A program made the translations under genes and the position numbers. DNA of 59,415 nt, from positions 1-59,415 of the forward strand of contig CABUOQ010000008.1 in assembly GCA_902493275.1 (NCBI GenBank). The letters are read 5' to 3'. Below, in pieces: positions 52,158 through 59,415 of the stretch. Numbering within the stretch: position 1 is the first letter of the stretch; each line of letters begins with the position of its first letter. A model generated the notes under the pieces. That model was not told where the DNA came from. It did not search any database and saw only the letters and a program-made list of their open reading frames with translations. The stretch comes from an uncultured Bacillota bacterium. GTDB lineage: Bacteria; Bacillota_I; Bacilli_A; RFN20; CAG-449.

Positions 52158-53288
52158 GTTTTTATAAAATCTTTCTTTTAAGGCTTTTTTTAATCTTTTA
52201 AGTCCATATTTTATCTCTTTCAAATCACCAGAATATGATAATCGGCAAAATCCCTCATGATAAAATAATGATCCTGGTAAAAGTCCAATTTGGTAAGTAT
52301 CAGCAAGTTTTTTACAAAAATCAAAGGATGATACATGAAATTTTTTTATTGAGAAGAAAAGATAAAAACCTCCTTGACTATCAAAGAAATCTAAGTTTAA
52401 TTTTTTTAAATATTTTTTTACATATTTGCAATTATCTCGGTAATGAAGGATGTTAGTTGAATTTTTTAAAGCTGTTTCCATTGCGTCTAACATGAATTCA
52501 CTTTGACAAACATTTATATGGTGATGTAATGCTTGACAATGTTTTATCAAAGTGGCGTCACCTAAAATATACCCTAGCCTCCATCCAGTCAATTGATGTG
52601 ATTTAGAAAGGGTGTTAATAACGATAATTCGTTTAAATAAATCTTCATATTCTAATAGACTGTATGATTTTGAAAATGATATTTCTTGGTAAGTATTATC
52701 AAGAATTATATAACAAGATTGATTCTTTAAAATTTGATGGAACATCTCACTTTCTGCTTTAGAAAGAATCTTTCCGGTGGGATTATTTGGGTAATTTAAA
52801 ATGATAGCTTTAGTTTTATTGTTAAGTAATTTTTTTAAAACTTTAAAGTTTATAGAAAAATCATCGTTTGAATATAAGGTAATAATTTTGCCACCTAAAT
52901 AGGAAATTAAATCATTATATAAAGGATAATTAGGACTGATTACGATGACTTCATCTTTTTCATTTAATATAGTAGAAAGCACAAGAAATAATCCTTCGGT
53001 AGAACCATTGCAAATTAAGCAATTTTCAGAAGTATAATTTACCTTATTAAAATTATTTTCATATTCACAGATTGCGTTTAATGTAGATGTTTTACCTTTT
53101 GAAGAAATGTAATGGTCATTATCACTAAGCAAAGATTTAATTAGAGTATCTTTTATATTTTTATCGACAGTTAGTGATGATTCTCCATAAGTTAAAAGAC
53201 ATATTTGAGGAATTGTTTTTAAATAATTGTTAAAGTCAGATATTGAGTAAGTATGTAATGTTGAGATCTTATAATTATATTTCATCAA
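52137..53288 (-). CDS. patA: Class I/II PLP aminotransferase, probable N-acetyl-DAP aminotransferase
   Basis: A 383-residue fold-type I aminotransferase. ICNGSTEGLFLVLS, VISPNYPLYNDLI, LNYPNNPTGKI, LDNTYQEISF and the PLP-binding NTLSKSHQLTGWRLGY follow in order. It is divergent from dapF by 75 nt, and no other aminotransferase gene is in the DAP cluster. Its likely role is the amination of N-acetyl-2-amino-6-oxopimelate (PatA/DapX). The class is certain; the substrate is inferred from location. No Shine-Dalgarno was seen. Two tandem ATG codons (53288, 53285) could start it. Confidence 0.8.
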   Translation of the reverse strand: MMKYNYKISTLHTYSISDFNNYLKTIPQICLLTYGESSLTVDKNIKDTLIKSLLSDNDHYISSKGKTSTLNAICEYENNFNKVNYTSENCLICNGSTEGLFLVLSTILNEKDEVIVISPNYPLYNDLISYLGGKIITLYSNDDFSINFKVLKKLLNNKTKAIILNYPNNPTGKILSKAESEMFHQILKNQSCYIILDNTYQEISFSKSYSLLEYEDLFKRIIVINTLSKSHQLTGWRLGYILGDATLIKHCQALHHHINVCQSEFMLDAMETALKNSTNILHYRDNCKYVKKYLKKLNLDFFDSQGGFYLFFSIKKFHVSSFDFCKKLADTYQIGLLPGSLFYHEGFCRLSYSGDLKEIKYGLKRLKKALKERFYKNKKTEES

Positions 53289-53363
53289 TTAATTTTATGA
53301 TTGGTAATGATTTTTTAGTATGTAAAATGTGCTTAATGAATATTATTTTATGAGGGATATAAA

Positions 53364-54089
53364 GTGAAAATTGAAAAATATCAAGCAAATGGTAATGACT
53401 TTCTTATTGTCGAGAAAATTCTTTCTAAAAAGAAAATTAAAAACTTATGTTCAAGGCATTTTGGAATAGGCGGAGATGGATTAATACTCTATAATAAAGA
53501 AGATAACTATGTTGAATTCTTTAATGCTGATGGAAGTAAAGCTACTTTATGTGGTAATGGAATAAGATGTTTAGGTTTATATTTAAAAAAACATTATTTA
53601 GCTAATGAATTTGAAGTTTATCTAAAAAAGAACATTGCTCGAATTAAAGTTTTAAAAAACGATGAAATAAAAATTTATTTGAAAACTAAAAATGAAGATG
53701 TTTATAAAATAAAAAAGAGTCATGATAATCAGTTTTATTTAATTGATATCGGCAATAATCATGCAATAAGTATTGTTGATAATCTAACGAATGTTAAAAG
53801 TAAGAAATGGGATAATATTATTGATGGCAAAGCGTATAATTTAAACTTTGTAAAAATTGTCGATGTTAATAAAATAAAAGTTCTTACTTATGAAATAGGA
53901 GTAGGATTTACTTTATCTTGTGGCAGTGGTAGTTTATCAAGTGCCATAGTGTTAAATCGACTAAATTTAATTCCTAAAAAAGTTGAAGTTATAAATGAAG
54001 GTGGAAATGTTTTTATAAATTTAGATGAATATTCTCTTTTAGGTAAAGCAAAATTTGTGTTTGAATGCGAATATGATGAGACAATTTGA
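53364..54089 (+). CDS. dapF: Diaminopimelate epimerase
   Basis: Converts LL-DAP to meso-DAP for peptidoglycan and lysine. The two active-site cysteines are in ATLCGNGIRCLG and TLSCGSGSLSSAI. YQANGNDFLI and GIGGDGLILY are the N-terminal motifs. At 241 residues it is slightly short (usual 270-280). GAGGGATAT precedes the start. It leads a plus-strand operon to the deacetylase, and dapA overlaps its end. Confidence 0.94.
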   Translation: MKIEKYQANGNDFLIVEKILSKKKIKNLCSRHFGIGGDGLILYNKEDNYVEFFNADGSKATLCGNGIRCLGLYLKKHYLANEFEVYLKKNIARIKVLKNDEIKIYLKTKNEDVYKIKKSHDNQFYLIDIGNNHAISIVDNLTNVKSKKWDNIIDGKAYNLNFVKIVDVNKIKVLTYEIGVGFTLSCGSGSLSSAIVLNRLNLIPKKVEVINEGGNVFINLDEYSLLGKAKFVFECEYDETI

Positions 54090-54948
54090 AATTATCACGG
54101 CATTAATAACACCATTTAAAAAAAATGGTGCTATTGAGATAAAGAAACTTATAAATCTTATCGAGGAACAAATAGAAAATGGTATCACTTCTTTTGTCTT
54201 ATTTGGTACAACTGGAGAAGGATCATCGATTTCATGCTCAGAAAAATTAAAAGCAATAAAAAAAATAACTAATTATTTTAAATCTAGTATTTATCTTTTA
54301 ATTGGAATATCGACACTTTCTACTTCAGAAGCCATTAAGCAAGCCAAACTATATTCTAAATATCCAATAGATGGACTATTGGTTTTAACTCCGACTTATT
54401 TGAAAACTAATGAGGAGGGAATATTATCTCATTTTAATGCGATTGCTGAAGCTTCATTAAAAAATGTTTATTTATATCATGTTCCTTCTAGAACAGGACA
54501 AAATTTTGATATGAAATTACTACGAATTTTAAAGCAACATCCCAATATTAAAGGAATTAAAGTTGCGAGTACATCTTTAAAGTGTTTAGCGAGTGCTTTA
54601 GAATTTCAATCATTCAACTTTCAAATTTATAGCGGAGAAGATCTATTATTGCTAGATTCATTAAAGATGGGCGCTATGGGCATAATTTCTGTTTCTAGCA
54701 ACATTTATCCAAGAATGATGAAAAAGGTCGTTAATTTATATTTGCTCAATCAAAAAGACGGGGCAGAAGCGCTATTTAATCAATATAAATCCAGTATAGA
54801 AAGTCTTTTTCTTGAACCGAATCCAATTGGAGCGAAATATTTTTTAAGTTTAAATAATAAAATTGATTTAAGATATCGCCTTCCATTAACTTATCCAAGT
54901 TTGGAAGTGATGAATATAATTAAAGAAAGGTATTTAGAAGATATATGA
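54073..54948 (+). CDS. dapA: 4-Hydroxy-tetrahydrodipicolinate synthase
   Basis: Condenses pyruvate and aspartate semialdehyde in DAP/lysine synthesis. TALITPFKKNG, FGTTGEGSSISCSEK, YLYHVPSRTGQNF (Tyr) and IKGIKVAST (Schiff-base Lys) are present. At 291 residues it has the usual length. Starts 54073 or 54076 (tandem ATG) are preferred to 54055, which lies deep in dapF. It overlaps dapF by 17 nt and dapB by four (ATGA). Confidence 0.94.
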   Translation: MMRQFEIITALITPFKKNGAIEIKKLINLIEEQIENGITSFVLFGTTGEGSSISCSEKLKAIKKITNYFKSSIYLLIGISTLSTSEAIKQAKLYSKYPIDGLLVLTPTYLKTNEEGILSHFNAIAEASLKNVYLYHVPSRTGQNFDMKLLRILKQHPNIKGIKVASTSLKCLASALEFQSFNFQIYSGEDLLLLDSLKMGAMGIISVSSNIYPRMMKKVVNLYLLNQKDGAEALFNQYKSSIESLFLEPNPIGAKYFLSLNNKIDLRYRLPLTYPSLEVMNIIKERYLEDI

Positions 54949-55610
54949 TAGATATATTATTAGTTGGTAAGGGGAAAATGGGGTTAGAAATTGCTAAATT
55001 ATCTAAGAATATTAAAGATTGTATTTCTAATAAGGATGAATTGAAGCAATTATCTGCGACTTATCAAGGAATTATTGATTTTTCACATCCAGATAATACT
55101 AATGAGATTTTGAAATATGCTCTAAAACATAATTTGCCATTAGTCATCGGAACAACAAATTTATCGTATGAACAAGAAAAATTAATTGATCAAGCGAGCA
55201 AAAGAATTCCTATTTGTTATGAAAGCAATTTTTCTTTAGCGTATCAAAAAATTAAAAAAGCCTTGATTAATCTTGTTAGTTTAAAAACAAAAAAGATTAT
55301 CATTATCGATATTCATCATATTTCTAAAATTGATTCCCCAAGTGGGACGGCAAAAGATTTAAAAAAGTATTTAAAAAAATTATTTCCATCTATTGAAATA
55401 GAAATAATTTCTCATCGTAAGGGAAATGTTGTAGGTATCCATAAAATTGTCATTTTAGAAGATAATGATACCATGGAGTTAAGTTTTAAAATCCATAAAA
55501 GAGAAGAGTTTGCTTTAAATGCCTTAAAGGCTTTGAATATTTTATCTTTTAAAGAAAAAGGATTATATTCTTACGATAATTTGGTGAATGAAAATGAAAA
55601 AAATAAATAA
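54945..55610 (+). CDS. dapB: 4-Hydroxy-tetrahydrodipicolinate reductase
   Basis: NAD(P)H-dependent reductase of the DAP pathway. LLVGKGKMGLEIA is the nucleotide-binding motif, and IIDFSHPDNT and LPLVIGTTNL follow. DIHHISKIDSPSGTAKDL carries the catalytic His and Lys region, and ISHRKGNVVGIHKI ends it. At 221 residues it is shorter than most DapB (about 260), with a compact N-terminal domain. It overlaps dapA by four bases and the next gene by 17. Confidence 0.92.
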   Translation: MIDILLVGKGKMGLEIAKLSKNIKDCISNKDELKQLSATYQGIIDFSHPDNTNEILKYALKHNLPLVIGTTNLSYEQEKLIDQASKRIPICYESNFSLAYQKIKKALINLVSLKTKKIIIIDIHHISKIDSPSGTAKDLKKYLKKLFPSIEIEIISHRKGNVVGIHKIVILEDNDTMELSFKIHKREEFALNALKALNILSFKEKGLYSYDNLVNENEKNK

Positions 55611-56241
55611 TGCTTGGGCTTATTTAATATTAAAAAATGATTATCAAGATAAATGCTTTTTCTTACATAGTGATAAAAAAGCACTTATCAATAATGATTT
55701 AACTTGGATTAAAAATTATATTTATGAACATAGAGATGAAATTGAAGAGTATAAAATATATTTAAATGGTAAAAATTGTGGTTATTCATTATTGAATTAT
55801 CTAGATCTTGATGTACGAATTGAACCAGGAGCAATTATAAGAGAAGGAGTTATTCTAAATAAAGGAGCAATCGTATTAATGAATGCAACAATTAATATTG
55901 GAGCGGTGATTGGTTCAAATACGATGATTGATATGGGCGCGGTAATTGGTTCTAATGCTGAAATTGGTAGCAATTGTCATATTGGCGCTAATGCGGTTAT
56001 TGCAGGGAATATGGAACCATATTCGGATAGGAAAGTCATAATTGAAGATGATTGTTTTATCGGCGCTAATAGTGTTGTTTTATCGGGGGTTAAAATCGGA
56101 AAAGGAAGTATAATTGGAGCTTTAACTTTGGTTAATGAAGATGTTCCTGAAAACTCGGTTGTCTATGGTATACCTGGAAAGATTAGGCAAAGTAATACTG
56201 CAAAGGATAAATGCAAGTTAAATGAGAATTTAAGAAAATGA
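55594..56241 (+). CDS. dapH: Tetrahydrodipicolinate N-acetyltransferase
   Basis: Acetylates tetrahydrodipicolinate using acetyl-CoA, committing to the acetylase branch. An N-terminal domain with YKIYLNGKNCGYSLLNYLDL leads to a left-handed beta helix. Its hexapeptide turns include IEPGAIIREG, IGSNTMIDMGAVIGSNAEIG and DDCFIGANSVVLSGVKIG, and it ends VYGIPGKIR. The length (215 residues) is close to Bacillus DapH (about 236). The start at 55594 follows GGTGA; ATG 55588 is an alternative. It overlaps the dapB 3' end and the deacetylase start (ATGA). Confidence 0.92.
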   Translation: MKKINNAWAYLILKNDYQDKCFFLHSDKKALINNDLTWIKNYIYEHRDEIEEYKIYLNGKNCGYSLLNYLDLDVRIEPGAIIREGVILNKGAIVLMNATINIGAVIGSNTMIDMGAVIGSNAEIGSNCHIGANAVIAGNMEPYSDRKVIIEDDCFIGANSVVLSGVKIGKGSIIGALTLVNEDVPENSVVYGIPGKIRQSNTAKDKCKLNENLRK

Positions 56242-57305
56242 ATATCAACGATATATTTCATCATCTTCACACTATCGCGGAATTATCTTATCAAGAAAAA
56301 AATACTCAGCAATTTATCGAAAATTATTTTAAAAATCATAAATGTAAAATTTATAAATATAAGACAAGCATTATAATTTATTTTGATTTAAATAAGTCAG
56401 AAACTATAGGGTTTAGATGTGAAGAAGACGCTTTACCTATTCAAGAAGTTAATGATAATCAATACAAAAATAACGAAGGTCATATGCATGCTTGTGGACA
56501 TGACGGCCATATGTCAATGATGATTAAATTAGGAGACTATATTAATGATAATCTCGCTTCAATGAAATATAATGTGATTTTGATTTTTCAAATGGCAGAA
56601 GAATGTGCTTTTGGAGCAATAGATTTAATTAATAATAGTATTTTAAATTCGCTAAAGATTAAATATATTTTTGCATTTCATCTTTTCCCAGGATTAAAAG
56701 AGGGATACTTATTTGCTAAAAAAGGGCAAATGCTAGCTAAGTGCATGGAATTAGATGTAATTTTTAAAGGAAAATCATCGCATGTTGCAAACAAAAATCA
56801 AGGAACTGATGCCAATGAAGCAGGATATTTGTTTATTAAGAATATAAAAAAATTGGCGATTATGCATAAAAAGGATGTCACTTATTTATTTGGAACGATT
56901 AATGGGGGTTGCTTGCGCAATATCGTTTCATCATCTTGCATCATAAAAGGAACGCTTAGGGTATTTGATGAAAATATTGGAGCAAAAATTATTAAAAAAA
57001 TAAAATTAATCTTAAATAAGATACAAAGAAAAACTAAATGCATTTGCAGTTTAAAGATAAATGATAATTATAAAGTTGTTTTTAATAATAATGCACTATA
57101 TGAAAAAGCTAAAAAAATAATACCGATTTATAATACCGACAAAAAATTAATTGGAGATGATTTTTGTCATTACCAAGATTTATGTCCGTGTTTATATATT
57201 TTGTTAGGAATTGATTCTTCACCATTACATAGTGAAACCTTTTTGTTTAATGAACATGTTTTAAATATTGGATTAGATAATTTGAAAAAACTATTATTTA
57301 TTTAA
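56238..57305 (+). CDS. dapL: N-acetyldiaminopimelate deacetylase
   Basis: An M20-family metallo-amidohydrolase removing acetate from N-acetyl-LL-DAP. MHACGHDGHMSMMIKLGDYI and MAEECAFGAIDLI carry metal ligands. ELDVIFKGKSSHVANKNQGTDANEAGYL is the dimerisation-domain motif, and SPLHSETF the last His. At 355 residues it has the usual length (about 375). The last gene of the DAP operon, overlapping dapH by four bases. Its stop overlaps the opposing lipoprotein stop by four. The symbol follows Bacillus usage (not the LL-DAP aminotransferase also called DapL). Confidence 0.9.
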   Translation: MNINDIFHHLHTIAELSYQEKNTQQFIENYFKNHKCKIYKYKTSIIIYFDLNKSETIGFRCEEDALPIQEVNDNQYKNNEGHMHACGHDGHMSMMIKLGDYINDNLASMKYNVILIFQMAEECAFGAIDLINNSILNSLKIKYIFAFHLFPGLKEGYLFAKKGQMLAKCMELDVIFKGKSSHVANKNQGTDANEAGYLFIKNIKKLAIMHKKDVTYLFGTINGGCLRNIVSSSCIIKGTLRVFDENIGAKIIKKIKLILNKIQRKTKCICSLKINDNYKVVFNNNALYEKAKKIIPIYNTDKKLIGDDFCHYQDLCPCLYILLGIDSSPLHSETFLFNEHVLNIGLDNLKKLLFI

Positions 57306-58765
57306 AATGACGATAAATCATCAGGCGATGTGATATTTATTGGGCCATTAGAAAAAGAAAATGAGACCTGGGCATCAATATTATATTTTTCAACACCTTT
57401 AAAGACTTCTTCATAATTTATTTGTGAGACATCATCAGTGAAGTTACTGATGATTTTATTGGCTTCAGTATTAATGGTATTCATTAATAAATTTAAACCT
57501 TTGATTATTTGATTTCCATCTATAAATAAAGATAATTTAAATTTATAAGCAGTGGCATCTAATTGAAGTAATTTCTCATTTAATGATTTGATATCATTTA
57601 ATTTTGCTTCATCAATACCAAATGAATCAGGATTTATTATAAATGAATTAGTTAATCCAATAAGAAAATTAATTAAACCATCAAAATCAATTTCAATGGA
57701 TAATTCTTGATTGTTATTTTCAAATAAGAGCAATTGATCAGCACATATTTTAATAAATTGCATTACTGGAATATAATCATATTTATTCTCGGGGGTTAAA
57801 CCGACATCAATTCCAAAATATTTTTTAATTGGCTCTTGAAGATTATAAAATGCATCAATCGCTTCCTCATCGCTAATGGCATCAGAAACGATATATTGAT
57901 ATAAAAAAATGATTTCATCAATATATGTTTGTTCTTTGTATTCATTAGGCCATTCACTTACATCATCATAAGAAAGAAGGGTTAAAGCTTTATCGCGATA
58001 TGATAAAATTGTTGAAGCAAAATAGCGATTAAAATTAAAGTTATTTATTTTTCCTTTTCCGTTAAAATATCCAGGAAGGTTAAAACTTTCTAAATTAGAT
58101 AAGTCATAATAAAATTCTGGATTATGATAATAAATCATGTTATGAGAATTCATAGATTTTTCATGTGTTTGATAATTATCTAAAGAATATCCATCATTCA
58201 TGGTGTCCATTAAAATATAAGCTTGGGTTTTATCATCATTATTATAAGAAGATGTATCTTGGTTATTTTTTATCGCATCAATTAAATCTTTTAAAGAATT
58301 TGGTTTATTTTCAACTTCCTTTTTAGCGGCTTTAACATCATAATTCATTTCAACGCAATCAACATTTGTTGTAGTGATTATTTTTTCATAGTCAATGGTA
58401 TTTGTTGTAGTGTTATCGTCAATATTGTTTATTAATAAAGTGCCAGTTAAATCATTCACTACATTCATTTTTTGATTAATTATTGTAGAAAAAAAATCTT
58501 CATTAATTAATGCTTCTTTCAAATTAATTCTTGTTTTATCAAAACATTGGGCTATTTTTAACGAGGTTTCGTTTATATAGGTTACTCCGTATTGATCAGT
58601 ATATTGATCTGATGAATTTTCATTTGAAGAATAATCACTTTCAATACTACTTAATAAAGAGTTAAAAGATGATGAACTTTTAGATTGTTCACTTGAAGAA
58701 TCATTTGTGTTGCAACTTGTTAAGGCTAGTGTTGCTAATAATAAAATAAAAAAACGTCTTTTCAT
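57302..58765 (-). CDS. Ser-linker lipoprotein, unknown function
   Basis: This 487-residue protein has a lipoprotein signal with the lipid Cys at about residue 18 (LTSCNTN) and a Ser-rich linker to about residue 55. A large, mostly helical and charged domain follows, including repeated Asn/Asp runs (NNIDDNTTTN; NNDDKTQAYI). It lacks catalytic motifs I recognise. The 3' end overlaps the DAP deacetylase stop. It is one of four lipoproteins in this window with the same signal-plus-Ser-linker design. Confidence 0.75.
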   Translation of the reverse strand: MKRRFFILLLATLALTSCNTNDSSSEQSKSSSSFNSLLSSIESDYSSNENSSDQYTDQYGVTYINETSLKIAQCFDKTRINLKEALINEDFFSTIINQKMNVVNDLTGTLLINNIDDNTTTNTIDYEKIITTTNVDCVEMNYDVKAAKKEVENKPNSLKDLIDAIKNNQDTSSYNNDDKTQAYILMDTMNDGYSLDNYQTHEKSMNSHNMIYYHNPEFYYDLSNLESFNLPGYFNGKGKINNFNFNRYFASTILSYRDKALTLLSYDDVSEWPNEYKEQTYIDEIIFLYQYIVSDAISDEEAIDAFYNLQEPIKKYFGIDVGLTPENKYDYIPVMQFIKICADQLLLFENNNQELSIEIDFDGLINFLIGLTNSFIINPDSFGIDEAKLNDIKSLNEKLLQLDATAYKFKLSLFIDGNQIIKGLNLLMNTINTEANKIISNFTDDVSQINYEEVFKGVEKYNIDAQVSFSFSNGPINITSPDDLSSF

Positions 58766-58865
58766 ATTTTAATTATATAATAAAACTTTAAGGAGTTGTT
58801 ATTTTTTTATTTTTAAATATAAAAATATTTAATTTATAAAGATAAAGATGTTATCATTTTACCAT

Positions 58866-58949
58866 GAGAGCGTGGTGAAATTGGTATACACGTTGGTTTC
58901 AGACGCCAATGCTTATAGCTTGTGAGTTCAAGTCTCATCGCTCTCACCA
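58866..58949 (+). tRNA. tRNA-Leu (anticodon CAG)
   Basis: Acceptor arms GAGAGCG and CGCTCTC pair, and ACCA ends the gene at 58949. The anticodon stem TTGGT/GCCAA holds TTCAGAC, giving CAG (Leu, CUG). A ~14-nt variable arm and the T-arm TGAGTTCAAGTCTCA agree with leucine tRNA (84 nt). Confidence 0.93.
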
Positions 58950-58962
58950 TTAAGAAACAACT

Positions 58963-59002
58963 GTGCTAATACGAGATTTTATGCTCAAATTAGCACTTTT
59001 TT
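58963..59002 (+). terminator. Intrinsic terminator of tRNA-Leu
   Basis: GTGCTAAT (58963-58970) and ATTAGCAC (58989-58996) form an 8-bp stem with an 18-nt loop, followed by a run of six T. Confidence 0.78.
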
Positions 59003-59012
59003 GTTATTTTAG

Positions 59013-59055
59013 GGCATTTTTACTAGGGTTCAAGTCCCTTTTTAGTAAAATTGCC
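59013..59055 (+). other. Strong hairpin with tRNA T-loop-like apex
   Basis: GGCATTTTTACTA (59013-59025) pairs with TAGTAAAATTGCC (59043-59055) at 12 of 13 positions. Inside it, GGG/CCC closes a 7-nt loop TTCAAGT, like a tRNA T-arm, with a TTTT bulge on one side. TAGTTTTTT follows, so it could also act as a terminator. Confidence 0.55.
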
Positions 59056-59298
59056 TAGTTTTTTATTGCATTGTATTGTATTGATTCAACTTCATAAAAA
59101 AGCTTTAGTGTATTTTCACACGATAGGTACATGATTGCTCACCTTTCGTGTTACTCGTGTAAATAACATATTTCTTTTATAAATAGGTTTATTTTTAATA
59201 ATTATTCCCCTTTTTTATTGGATGGATAAAAAAATTTTTGAAAAAAGGTGTTCAAAATGAAGATTTTTGTCCCTTATCTATTGAAGGAGGTAAGTTAT
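59056..59298. other. Intergenic region with a two-part hairpin
   Basis: The region before the final gene has no open frame of note. It holds a hairpin at 59118-59151 (ACACGA...TCGTGT, then a T-T mismatch, then AGGT/ACCT, with a 12-nt loop). It also holds a loose inverted repeat CCTTTTTT (59209-59216) and AAAAAAGG (59241-59248). Confidence 0.5.
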
Positions 59299-59415
59299 AT
59301 GGTTAAAGAAGAAGTTATTAAGCTTAAAATTGAAGGAAAATCCTACAGTGAAATTTCAAGAATCTTAGGAGTAAATGAGTCTACAGCTAAAACTATTTAT
59401 AATAGATTTAAGAAT
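59299..59415 (+). CDS. Partial helix-turn-helix protein, possibly transposase-related (cut by window end)
   Basis: The first 39 residues are seen: MVKEEVIKLKIEGKSYSEI, then SRILGVNESTAKTIYNRFKN. The pattern of a Lys-rich helix followed by a helix-turn-helix is common at the N-terminus of transposases, resolvase-like proteins and small regulators. GAAGGAGG lies eight bases before the ATG. The family cannot be decided without the rest of the gene. Confidence 0.55.
   Translation, partial: MVKEEVIKLKIEGKSYSEISRILGVNESTAKTIYNRFKN

Noticed and set aside
1..59415. Mycoplasma-type genetic code (TGA as Trp), suggested by the low GC content
   Set aside because: TGA ends several genes (for example at 1800 and in dapF) and tryptophan codons are TGG.

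Overview
The window is a chromosomal segment of a very AT-rich, low-GC Gram-positive bacterium. TGA is used as a normal stop (for example the ATGA overlap at 1797-1800), so the genetic code is standard rather than the Mycoplasma code. A full set of genes for diaminopimelate (DAP) synthesis, the MEP-pathway enzyme Dxs, a superoxide reductase, Leloir galactose genes and Bacilli-type genes (RNase J, PgcA, the ylb block) point to a walled, anaerobic, probably host-associated member of the Bacilli close to the Erysipelotrichales or the uncultured RF39/RFN20-like lineages. This placement is inferred from gene content only; no rRNA gene is present.

Layout. 0-5.3 kb: tRNA-Ser, an rRNA pseudouridine synthase, three unrecognised proteins (two of them membrane proteins) and phosphoglucomutase. 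5.3-13.5 kb: mostly minus-strand housekeeping (lipoprotein, Cof phosphatase, TrpS, CYTH protein, Maf, RNase J, peptide deformylase) with NAD kinase and a membrane-anchored EIIB-like domain lacking its cysteine. 13.5-18.5 kb: biotin ligase, then a block matching the Bacillus ylbD-ylbE-ylbF-rsmD-coaD-ylbJ order, interrupted by an unknown gene and a DtxR-type regulator. 18.6-22.7 kb: spore-coat-like protein, thioredoxin-like membrane protein, YitT transporter, GltX and a tRNA-Glu. 22.7-30.4 kb is accessory: a small conserved protein, two AraC regulators, a Ser-linker lipoprotein and a 1086-residue secreted beta-helix/SGNH-hydrolase protein. 30.5-34 kb: Y-family polymerase with YolD partner, two membrane proteins and a decayed tyrosine recombinase.

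34-41 kb: aldose epimerase, a coiled-coil protein and a metal-homeostasis island (ArsR repressor with a clear operator, Zn/Cd/Pb P1B ATPase, TetR regulator, two G3E GTPases, one very His-rich and one carrying a DUF1980-like domain). 41-47.4 kb: MscS channel, coiled-coil membrane protein, a second SGNH hydrolase (lipoprotein), SpmB-like protein, superoxide reductase, DegV, Nudix hydrolase and a zinc-ribbon/CFI-box protein. 47.4-52.1 kb: dxs, galT and galK. 52.1-57.3 kb: a complete acetylase-branch DAP cluster (dapF-dapA-dapB-dapH-deacetylase, with the aminotransferase divergent). 57.3-59.4 kb: lipoprotein, tRNA-Leu, two strong hairpins and the start of a helix-turn-helix gene cut by the window edge.

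The genome is compact. Genes overlap by ATGA junctions in operons, six converging pairs overlap at their 3' ends, and many first genes lack a Shine-Dalgarno sequence. Four lipoproteins share a signal peptide followed by a Ser-rich linker. The least-explained parts are the AraC/lipoprotein/beta-helix-SGNH surface locus with its distant SGNH paralogue, the terminator hairpin that contains a ribosome-binding site at 10.3 kb, and the structured end of the window. No CRISPR array, rRNA operon or intact prophage was seen.
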